Shown here: positions 33,961-64,000 of the stretch, in pieces | Numbering within the stretch: position 1 is the stretch's first letter | Layout: each line of letters begins with the position of its first letter | From: Zeus faber | Taxonomy: Eukaryota; Chordata; Actinopteri; Zeiformes; Zeidae | Assembly: GCA_960531495.1 (NCBI GenBank) | Contig: OY482859.1 | Span: forward strand, 10,247,161 to 10,311,160 | DNA length: 64,000 nt | Direction of reading: 5' to 3' | The notes under the pieces: generated by a model | What the model was told of the DNA's origin: nothing | Databases searched by the model: none | The model's input: the letters and a program-made list of their open reading frames with translations, nothing else | Program-made: the position numbers and the translations under genes

Positions 33961-36900
33961 TGAGCCTCTAATGCAAATAAGCAAAATTAAGCGTACAAAC
34001 AGACGTGGATACAGTCAGACACACACCCTGTAGTCTGCTCTGTTGCCGTGACAACCACACATCCAGTAGTAGTGGTCACAAGAGGTCTGGCGTCACAAAT
34101 AAAAACATGAGGAATGTGCAGTGTAATTCCTGCGGGGTTTGAATCTACAGTTGGCTCAGAATTTAACCGAAAAAAAAAAAAAAAGCTCATTTCAGACTGG
34201 TGATGCAGGCCTATGCAGGGTGAAAAGTTTCACAAAGCATTTAAAGGAAAGGAATCAAACAACTCTCGCCAAAAAAGGCATGTATTCACAACATGTGGGG
34301 ATCGATTCGGCACTGTCATTCGCCACAGCCTCGGCCTGCCCCCAAAAATACAGACGGCAGCACATATGGAGCCTGTACAAAGGCCTTTCCCTGCCCTCTG
34401 TAGGCTTTCTGGCTTTTACATAACAATGGCATCCTGAATGCAGCCTAGAAGCACAGCAGGACGGTCCGCACGGCTCGGAGTGAGAGGGGAGTCTGGGAAA
34501 CACAGTTCCCACGTGACACCAGAAAGGGCGGAGATGGCCGAGATTCATTTTTGATGCTCTATATACAACGTGAATTATTTTGGCGATAAACTGACAACAT
34601 ATGGCACTTCTCATGCATGTCAAAGTCATGCATGAAAGAGTAAACCACGTGGAGGAGACTCCTGGTGCAACCTGATGAAAATTTCCCTTGAAACGCTGCA
34701 CAAGGCTGCAGGCAGCGCCTGGTTTCACGCCACTCTCACTGTGGAGCTGTCGCCCTCTAGTGGCAGCTATGTAGAAGTACTGACATGCCTCACCAGTTCA
34801 GTCATTTAAAACCAAGCGCTGAATAAAATAAATATATATATATTTATTATTAATAATTATTAATATTATATGAATCCACTCAAACACACTAAGTGTATTC
34901 CATAGCACATATGAAAACGATAAACAAGCCTAAAAAACATTCAAACCAGCATATTTTTTAATGTTATGAGTAGACAGGATATTCACATTCCGTCATATTC
35001 CCTCTTTAATAAGAATAAGACCAAGTGTGAAGCGGTTGTTATTTGGAGAGTAATTAACATCAAATGAGGAAGATTTACAACCTCTGTACACGAACAACAG
35101 CGAGACCACTTGAACTTGAGCTTAATACTTTTTTGAAACCCTTGTTTTCATTTCCTATTCATGTATGATACTTCATGAATATTCTCTATATATATTTATA
35201 CATCAGATATTTTTAGGCTACCAGGCTATTTTTCTGTGTTGGCCTCTTGTAATAGATTTCACATATCGTTCAGGGGATCAGCGCCTTTATTGACATTTTC
35301 TTAATTTGACTGTGTATATTTTGTCAGTTTACCTCAAAATGTAAACATGTACAAAAGTGCATTATCAGCAGAGATAAGTCAACTATTCCTAACAAGTTTA
35401 AATAACTTCAGGCAACAAAATGATAAAAAAAATAATGTTGTTCAATGACAAAAAAATATGTTGGTAAAATCCTTTTTAAAATCTATATTTTACCATACAA
35501 TAGTGCTGTATTATATATATATAATGTTTATAACTAAATGGAGAATGTATATAGTTTATATTATTCACTAAATTAATCTTAGTCACACAAATAAATAAGA
35601 CTACTGATTAATTAATATTTTTGTTTCTCATGACTATTAATAAAGAGGTAATAATATAATAATTGGAATGCCTGTTATATAATAAAATAAACAACATACT
35701 TTTACTTCACAAAGGTTTCTTTGGAAAATAAACATTTCAAAACAAAAGCTCTTGGAGTGTTTTTTTTTTTGGAGGTCATTGTATTTCAAAATAAAAGCAC
35801 TTTTTAGTTTCCTCGGAGGTCATTGCATAATGGAGCTTTAGAGGCGATGCATGGTGTTGATGCTGCCCAGTGTGTCCATCTCACCATCTCATGTGAAATA
35901 CTACAGCGTCGCCTAGGTTTCCATGCGTCACTGCTATGTGTGTACGCTTATTTATGGTGCTTGTGAACTAAAGCACACAAGCCCATTAGCAGGGGTAAAG
36001 CACCAGCAGCTCATGTAATTGAACCATCTCAGAGTGCATTACACTGCACCTCTCAGGTATTCCTACAGGGTTCGTCATTCAATATGAGTTTGGAAATATT
36101 TACCTCCATGTTACAGTGTGGGGATGTTCAATTTTTAACTGTCGGAGGAATTCTCCCTTAAAACAACCAATATTTGTGCAAGACAACATTCATTTCCATG
36201 TCCATATTTGACAGTCAAATGAGGTAGGTGAAATGTCAATGAGAAACTCTCATCCCCATTGACTCGCTGTTGTCGGTCAAGTGTGAATGAGCCCTCAGGT
36301 CCATCATCAGCATCACAGAGGTCAGAAGCTTCAGGCGTTTTGCGATAACAAGATGTTATCCAGGGCTGTAATGTCTCTTTTTTTGTTTGTTTTTTACCAA
36401 AATGTGGTCCTTTTTTTTTTGCATCTGTTGCATACTGCACATACAAACATATACTGTACATCAATATATCTGTATGTGTTTCTTATATCGTGTCCCGTTT
36501 ATATTATTTGCTTCTTTTATACATTTTCTTCCGATTATTTTAGTACACGTTTTTCCTTTCTGCTTTGCTTTGCAGTCTTGGGCGTGAAGGCATTATCATT
36601 TCACTGCAACATACACGACTTGTATGACGGCATATGACAAATAGAACCCTTGTGTCGTTCTGTGTTTTGCCAAATTATACACTAGGGGGATCATTAAGTG
36701 TTTTGGGTTTTTTGGGGTATTTTTTAATCGATGTACATAACTGTTGCATATTTCACACCTGCTACATGGACTAACTGAATCAGATACTGCAATATAACCC
36801 ATGCAGCAGTCAAGTTTATTTTCACAGTACAGTCTAAACAATTTCACAGAGAAATCAAAACGCCATCCTCTCGTCTGAGCCCCCATCCTGACAAGGAAAA

Positions 36901-39790
36901 AGTGCCAGAAATAATACTTGGGGGGGGGGGGGGGGCAGGAAAGAAACCTGAAGAAGGGGTCACAAAGGGAGGAATCCCCTTTCAAGGACGACCAGGCTGC
37001 AATGGGTGCAGGGTGGGAAATGTTATTAGCCTCATAACAAATAGTAAGCCCTTTTCTGGACATACACGTTGTCTTTTTTTTTTTTTGCGAGGGTGGTTGG
37101 TTGACCCTTACCCACTCCTCCTACGACCTATGGCCTGTAGTGCATTACTGAACATTATCTCCACATTCCCTTGTTCTCCTCGTGTTCTGCCGTGATCCAT
37201 TCCTTCCTCCGTGTCCTCCACTGTATGAGGCGACGTGGTACGACCCTGATGTGGTCCAACCGTGATGTGGTACGACCCGGCTCCCTCTTCCTGATCTGAC
37301 CTTTTGCCTGTAATCTCGTCAACAGATCAGAGATGACGGGGCCGTGCACAAGGCAGGGCTACGGCACCCACTGCCTAATGGGATTGGCCGCCATATCTCT
37401 AAAGGTTGCCATGATTAGCCCGCTTGGATGAGTTGGGCGGGGGGATTTAGGACGGGCAGCAGCCTGCTCTGGGCAATTAGTCACTGCTTAAGCGGCGGAG
37501 TGACGTGAGCGTAATGCTCGGCATCTCGGGCTCCGACATGGATCCGTGAGGTGAGACACAGGAAGCAGCAGATATTATTATTATTGATGGTGTCTTAAAA
37601 AAAACAGTCACCGCACAGACAGAACGGACTAAACGCTGTTTATTTTCCACGGAAAACTATTTTACTCTCTTTCAACTTGTCACAATCTCGCCACTCTTTT
37701 TTAGGGTTCACTGTCTCTCAATCCCTCAGAAACCCTCTGAGCCTATTGCACCATGACGTCATGGCTCTGGATCGGAGGCTGTCTGCTTGGCTCAAGGACA
37801 GACTCCCACTCTGCTAAACCAGCTTTCCTTTTAAAACCAAAAGTCAGGTCAAAAATAACAATTCACACAAAACAGCAGAAAGTGGATGGATATAAAAAGG
37901 TGACAAAATCGGGGCAATAAAATCACGAGTTTTGAATAATGCAATTTTGTTTTAAAGGTAGAATGGCCAGATCCCTACACTCAACCTGATCACTTTTTGA
38001 TTTAGGTTGTGGTCCTGCATTTGGAGGCACTTCCGGTGAGTTTACACAATTGTGTTCTTAGTTTCAAATGACGCACATCGAGTTTGAATAAAAACCACGA
38101 TTGATTGGTACAAAAGCTTCTAACAAGGTTGGCAAACTGACAAAACGTTGCAAACAGTGTGAATTGTTGACAGACATTTATTGTTAATTGTAGGTTAATT
38201 GTAAATTGCCCATTTTTTTCCTCATTTCACGTTTATCTCATACTGTAATTTTTTTCTATTTTTATTGTTTTGTATTTATTATTACTTTATTATTTCCTAT
38301 TGCTTTTTATGTGAGTAGCCACAATTTCCCTCAAGGCTTGAATAAATTATCTATTTATCAAATTTCTCTTAATCCCACAATTTACCATTTAACAAATTGA
38401 AACCCATAATGTTAGCTTCATTAAATTGCTTCCAAAAATTGCAGCATTTGTAGTACTCAAAATAAAGAAATAAGTACATATATAAATAAATAAAATAAAT
38501 TGCTGGCTTAAAAGCCTCACTTCCTCCATTAATACAATCACATCCAGAGTAGATTCATTTTTAACGGCAGATTCTTCATTATTATGTTCCAATGGACTTT
38601 ACCGTAATATATGCAATATTTGAGCAAATTATAGAGGTGTATGCAATTAAAATAGTCATGGCATATTAATTGTATATTAATATGCATTGCATTGCATATC
38701 ATGGCATTTTCTAACAAGGATTTAAAGTTTGTATTCCTTTTGGGACTCGCATGTTTGGGCAGGTGGAACAAACAGGTTTTCTGGGAATGTTGGCATTCAG
38801 TAATTTGTATCGAGCAGAACTTGAAGGGAACAGCAGAGGGCAGGTCACTGGCTTCTTCTGTTCCTTAACTTGTTGTTTTACTAATTCATTCTATTCTTGT
38901 GAGTCTGTTTTAATCTTATTTGGCATTTTTTCCATCATCTTTCGGTGTTTTATAATTTTCTTCTGTATCTTTATTATTTTTTTTGTTTTAATTTGAATTA
39001 AAACAATTTGTATATAAAAAGTACTATATAAATAAAGTGTTTCATTAATATAAATTTAGTAAAAATTCCAGTTCATGGAAAGTTGCCATTTGTAATATTA
39101 AAGGGTATTTCTATGTGTCTTAAGCTTGAGACAAAATATCTCCTTTCTAAACTAGTAATAAATGTGGACATCTGTATTTTTCAATTTAGTGAGTTAAATG
39201 ATATGATCATTTTCTAGTATCACAAGGCCCACTGACCTCTATTCGCAAGCTTTGGCCTCTATAGCTCAAAGATCACATCAACCAGGGCACAGCACCCTTA
39301 CATAGCTAAATTGATTCAACTCTTAAAAGGGCTTTGTCTGAGAAGGAGTATGAGAATACAACTATAACCGCAGAATAATGTTGACGGACTGAATCACACA
39401 GAATAATTAACCCTTTCAGCTCTAAAAACAAAACACCTCGGCACGGCGGTAAATGCCTATTTTAGCAGGCACACACCACCTTGGATTTAACCTTCTTAGG
39501 CATAAGGGGTTTATAAAACCTTAATGCCGCCCTGCGTTGACCATGTGACCACCACTGATACTCTGTAGTCCAATGGTCGCAGGGTTTTAGTTGGGAATGT
39601 GACTTTTTATATGGTGCTTCACCGTTGTCCTTTGAAAGCCATAAAACGTATTGACAAGCACACAAAACGAAAAACAACAACTTGTATGAACAGCAGAACA
39701 ACTCTGAGATGAATTCAGCTGTCAAGCGTTAGAAAGTAAGTCTGGGCGTTTCTTGATTTCTCCCATTCGACCAACCTTCACTATGATCCT
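33961..39790. other. ampd2-gnat2 intergenic interval (head to head)
   Basis: About 5.8 kb without a recognised gene. AT-rich stretches lie at 34800-35720 and 38170-39060. A G run is at 36920-36936. The 2-bp and homopolymer repeats are short. The longest non-repetitive frame (minus, 34728-34255, 157 codons) has no recognisable domain. Both flanking genes are transcribed away from this interval. Confidence 0.5.
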
Positions 39791-39798
39791 TATTAGGC

Positions 39799-39867
39799 TA
39801 ATTGGATTGACTGGCCAATCAGGAAGGGGCACTCCCTAAGACAGGGGTTTAGGGAGAGGGAATTAAA
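39799..39867 (+). promoter_or_regulatory. Candidate gnat2 core promoter
   Basis: TAATTGGATTG at 39799-39809 resembles the P3-type site bound by OTX/CRX homeodomains. A CCAAT box (GGCCAATCAGG) is at 39813-39823. A TATA-like AATTAAA is at about 39861-39867. All lie 250-320 bases upstream of the gnat2 start codon. CRX control of cone genes is established; these particular sites are inferred from sequence alone. Confidence 0.4.
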
Positions 39868-40115
39868 GGGTGGATCATGGAGCTGAACAGAGCCGCTGAG
39901 TTGATTTGACCCTTGAGTGGTGACTATCTCATCATCTAATCGAAAAAGTCCAAGGAAGCCAGGAAGGCTCAAACACCCTCCCCCCCCCACAATCCCCTTC
40001 CGCTCGGAAATCGCCTTTCAGCACGATTAGTGCGACGCTCAGTTTCTGTAGCTGCTCCAAGAGAACCGTCAAAATTTCCTTTCTTGAAGATCTTGATTTG
40101 GAGGAGGAAGAAAGA

Positions 40116-45685
<5,570 letters not shown>

Positions 45686-45812
45686 GCAGCTGCAGAGTGG
45701 GGGAAAAACAAGGTACGATACAGCGGGTTCCTCCCGGGGAGTGTGTTGGTGCAGCGTTGGCACCCAGGCTTTCCGCGGGCAGACCTCTGGCAATTCAATT
45801 TAAAACTCGTAC

Positions 45813-45818
45813 AATAAA
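45813..45818 (+). terminator. Candidate gnat2 polyadenylation signal
   Basis: AATAAA 128 bases after the gnat2 stop codon, followed by a TCTGGT-containing stretch. The nearest canonical signal; unverified. Confidence 0.4.
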
Positions 45819-47730
45819 TCCCTCTCTGGTCAGCCCAGGTTGCCAGGCAACGGTTCTGGCTATAATATGAGCTAATGCAAACTCTTATCGCGCAGATAAT
45901 TTGGGTCCTCTGAGGCTGCGGGGGGGACGAGGCGGATAATGAAAATCATCAAGCCTCCGAGATTCCCGTGTTGCCTGTTAATCAATGACACCCGAGGCTT
46001 ACGAAACTCTGCGGTTTGATAGAGCCTATAAAAATAACAACGTTGTCTTCTAAGGGAGTCGTTGCCCAACAGCCATGGATGAAGTATTTAAAGCAATCAC
46101 TGCATGTTAAAAAAACCCATAATCCAACAAGTCTGATTCATGTAGAGGGGTGAACATGTGACAATTAAATGTCCCTTTCTTTTTGCTTTGCAGAGCTTCC
46201 TTTCCTGACTTAACCCACCAGCTCACATATTGGCATTACCTGAGAAGTGTACTAACGGAAGAGCGCAGAGGATCCCCCGAAGGTTATTTTTCTCCCCACG
46301 TTAATGCCACCGCTTCCCATGCCAAGTCCCAGGTCCTCCACTGCTCGGTAGCACAACATCCCACCATCCCTGAAACACAGTGACACTCACATCCTGTTGG
46401 GTTGAGCTTTTAAGACGCCGCGTCCATTCAACACGGGGGGGGGGGGGGGTTGAAGAGGTGAAGATTTCTAGGTCCGTGCTCGACAGCATCCGAGGTATTG
46501 TATGTGTGTTGCCCCAGACGCTGCTGGTATCAAGGATGAATATTAGATACTTGCTCAGTTGACCCGACCGCTTCCTTAGAACTGACAACTGTACAGGTCA
46601 CATTTACTTTGGAAACTCGAAACCCCGCCCAGTATGTGGAAATACTCCAGGAAAATGATTAATTTATTAAATAGCAACATTGCAAACATGTTTATGTTTT
46701 TAAGTACAGGAGTCTTTGTGGTCTCGATATATTAACTGTAAAAAAAAATTATAAATTTACTGAGCAGATATCACAGATATTCCCAGGTTCTTACAGTGTA
46801 TCCAGATTACAAAACCAAATTGTACATGTATTTATGCTATAGCTTTAATTTATTTCAATTCTCTTATAAAAAAAAAAAAACAACAACTATATTTTATTGT
46901 GTTGAATAAATCAAACATGGTAGAGAAACTTTGTACATAAAAGTAGATTGTTACATTTTGAAAGACAGATAAATTCATAAATCTATATGGAATATAAAAG
47001 AGTGGGAAACACTAGAGGGATGTTTTATTTTGAAGAGGGATTGTAAATCTATTAAGTTTGTCCTTTCTTATGAAATGTAGAGGCATGAAATAAAGATGCA
47101 TTCACTTCACATTTTCCTCAGTTACCTTGATGCTTTTATCCAAGTTTCCTGTGTAAATAAAGGATGAGTGGCAGAGTTTCAAGAGCAACAGAGAGAGTAC
47201 AAAATCCACCACAACCCCCGCCCAAAAGCAGGGAATCTATAGCAAGCTGCAACGATCATTATTTCAGTTTGGACTGGGCTTCTGCCTCTAACACGTGATT
47301 GGTAGCGCTGGCGCTTTGCATTCGCGGAAATATTGGACCGAGCTGACCCAACAACCTCCAGTTGGGCCAGGATAACTCTGGATAATAATTATAAGCTTTT
47401 CTTGATGAATATGACTTTGCCTTGGCCGCCAAGGATCTGCTTTTATGACCTTGTTGCATACACACCGCTCCACATGCAAGTAAAGCATGTGGAAGTGAGT
47501 AACAAACCAGCGGGAGCAGTTTCACGGCACGGAGGTGAGCACAACGAGGGTCCACGGCCCCCGCGGCCCCCGCCTTAAATGAACTGCAGGGGGCCCAGAG
47601 GAAAAAAATATTTATTTTTATTTTCAAAAACATATATACTCATCCTTACTAACGATAGTGTTTTTTGTTGTGAGATTTGTACTAATAAATATATGGAGAG
47701 AGATATAGACCCCCCATATATATATTGTGT

Positions 47731-47834
<104 letters not shown>

Positions 47835-48282
47835 TGCATTGCCGATTTGCTGCTGGTCACGTGTAAAACATAATAAAAACAGGCTTATAGCAGTGATCTG
47901 TGAAGCCTCGGGCTGCACTCCTGGAAAGCCCTCACAAAGGTAGCTCTAAGTGGTCTACCCAAGTGTTTTTGTACAGTTATGATGTCCTCTTTTGCCCCGT
48001 TTATATGGAAGGGCAAACGCTGTTCACCCTGTAGCATAAAGGGTGGGTTCTGCGTGAGGTTAAACAGGTTTTCTTTCCCGATATAAATGTTGTGGTCGTC
48101 AAAAGGCATATAACACGACAAATGAAGAAGGAAGACAGCTTTGTGCCATCATTTAATCTTGTTAAGATGAACAGTACACCTATGCAGTTTCAAAATGAAT
48201 TAGGAATGTAACTCATGCTTACTTTATCAATAGTTGCTAATTCTCTACTGAGAGAGTGAATGATCTAATCTGAGAGACACAC

Positions 48283-48288
48283 TTTATT
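48283..48288 (-). terminator. Candidate gnai3 polyadenylation signal
   Basis: TTTATT on plus (AATAAA on minus), 1.76 kb downstream of the gnai3 stop. A hexamer match only. Confidence 0.25.
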
Positions 48289-48710
48289 ATACTGGCAACA
48301 AAATTCTTACAGAGACACAGTGTGGCACTGTGCCGCAGAACGATAGAATTGACTTTCCCTGTTAGGCGTGCTTACAGCATCCATTTGATTAAAAAAATGT
48401 TTCAAAAGATCCAAAAAATAACGTTAATTATTTTCAAAGACCCTTAAATTTACTTTGTTCCATTTGATTATTTATATCTTTTCAAGTGTTGTGCAACAAC
48501 TACAGAACAGCTACGGTTTTCCCTTCACATTACCTCACATTGTGCTGCGTTTAAGTGTCATAAGTATAAAAATATTGGCTGATACAAAGTGGTCCAATTA
48601 AAATAAAGATAACTAAAGTACGTACACAGTCGTGTTGCACTGCTAATGCCTTGTGTGCTTAGACAAGGAAACTATCAAACTCTGAGTGAACTATGCTGAA
48701 CTGCTGAAGG

Positions 48711-48746
<36 letters not shown>

Positions 48747-50045
48747 CAAAATGCTCCATACAAAACCAATTTCCAAAACATTAAGTTATGGCATACACAC
48801 ACCTGACAGATATAAAGTCTATCTAAGTGCAACTGAAATTTCAAATTAAAAATCGGACAAAATGCATAAAAACATTACACGTAATCATTAAAAACAATGT
48901 GAAAGACAATTACAGCAAAAGCAAATGGAAGCAAATGAAGTATCGTAGATCGCGTGACTGTGTTGGATTGGTTGTACCACTTTGAAAGGCGGTGAAGGGT
49001 TTGATTAACAAGCAGTTTGGTTTGGTCACTGTGCATAGTACTGCGCTGATCAAAGCACGAAAACGGCTACGCGGAAAGAAAAGACCGAGAGGAATTCCAA
49101 AAGTGTGACTCCCTTTCATCCCCTTCACTGGCACATCGCTAGAGCATGACTGAGGATGACATCACAGCGACAGCAAATACTCTGCTGCAAGTATATCTGC
49201 ATCGATCAAGATAAAATCTACTCAGCAAAAAAATTATAAAAAAAGAAAATAAAAAAAACTGAATAAAAAAAAAAAAAGAAAAAAAGAGTGACGACTTTCC
49301 AAGTTCTAGGTGCTGCATGCAGCCAACTCACCACCTTCAGTCATTAACCACACCTACTCTCTAAATCACCAACCGCAGGCACCGCGTAATGGCCCCAAAG
49401 TCGAAACAGTGTTCCAGACACCTACACTGCAGAGAGAGGGAAAGAAAGAAAGAAAGAAAGAAGAAAAGATTGAAAGATAAAAAAACTATGAATACCTTTA
49501 AAGAGTGAATCAGGAAAGTTATTTACATTTTAACAAATCAGTAAAAGATTAAAAAAAAAAAAAAAAAAAGCATAAAAACATTTTCAGAATCAGTGTTTGT
49601 GATCCGAAAGCTCCATTTTTTAACGCCGTCTAACTGTCGTAGATAAACGTCAGAAGCAAATCATGGATTCTTGATGCACAGCTCTCTGGTTGAGCACACA
49701 ATCTCATTCTTTTGACTCTTTTCTTTCAAGAAACTGTTCTTTTTTTTTTTTTTTACGCCGACGCCAGTCATATGTAACGGTGATTCATCCTGTGGCGTTT
49801 CAAGGCAGTCCGAGCTTTGGAAATACCAGGGCAGCCGTTTGCGTCGCGTTGTCTATGGTGAAAATGAACGGGAGACCAACGCGGAGCATAACTACACCCG
49901 CGTCGCAGCCGTACAGTGTAGTTAAAATGTGGGATCGAGTCCAACCTGAGTCACCAGGCGTAAGGTCAGCATGGAGGAATGGGCAGAATGCGGTTTAGTC
50001 CGAAAGAGGACGGGCTTCGGCGCTCACCAGCAGGGCCTGGGGCGC

Positions 50046-64000
<13,955 letters not shown>

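Noticed and set aside
34255-34728. 157-codon minus-strand frame in the ampd2-gnat2 interval
   Set aside because: It is long for chance but has no recognised domain and no promoter or splice context. High Cys/His without spacing does not indicate zinc fingers.

Overview
The window is nuclear DNA of a ray-finned (teleost) fish. The evidence is spliced vertebrate genes with GT-AG introns, fish-type L2, RTE and BEL/Pao retroelement relics, hAT-like and Tigger-like MITEs, and very long (CA)n, (TC)n and (AT)n microsatellites. Nothing in it looks bacterial: there are no operons, CRISPR arrays or rRNA genes.

Four protein-coding genes can be assembled exon by exon. From left to right they are: (1) the first three coding exons of a mu-class glutathione S-transferase, minus strand, running off the left edge; (2) a complete 18-exon AMP deaminase 2 (ampd2), minus strand, 9328-33543, whose exons sum to an 831-residue protein; (3) a complete 8-exon cone transducin alpha (gnat2), plus strand, 40116-45685, 350 residues; (4) a complete 8-exon Gi alpha-3 (gnai3), minus strand, 50046-63180, 354 residues. 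Order and relative orientation match the human 1p13.3 block GNAI3-GNAT2-AMPD2-GSTM as I know it, so this is an old conserved neighbourhood. gnat2 and gnai3 lie tail to tail and share exact lengths for internal exons 2-7, as expected for a tandem duplicate pair of G-alpha genes.

Layout: 1-4245 is gstm exons 3, 2 and 1, with an intron full of repeats (a long inverted repeat around a 520-bp polypurine block, and 41-bp and ~165-bp tandem arrays). 4246-9327 holds a TIR element, a hairpin, a dead L2 LINE and the probable ampd2 3' UTR. 9328-33543 is ampd2, with MITEs, an RTE tail, a BEL/Pao relic and a dense microsatellite cluster in its large first intron. 33544-40115 is an intergenic interval ending in a probable gnat2 promoter. 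45686-50045 is the tail-to-tail spacer with both 3' UTRs. 50046-63180 is gnai3, with a LINE relic, a TIR element carrying an ORF fragment and a hAT-like MITE in its introns. 63181-64000 is a probable CpG-rich gnai3 promoter.

The genes act in separate processes: glutathione conjugation, purine nucleotide balance, cone phototransduction and inhibition of adenylyl cyclase. They are linked by ancestry of the locus, not by a shared pathway. I found no convincing new gene system. The most unusual features are structural: the polypurine-cored inverted repeat, CA tracts at both ends of one ampd2 intron, the 57-bp minisatellite inside a MITE, and the TIR element with a gag/ORF1-like fragment.
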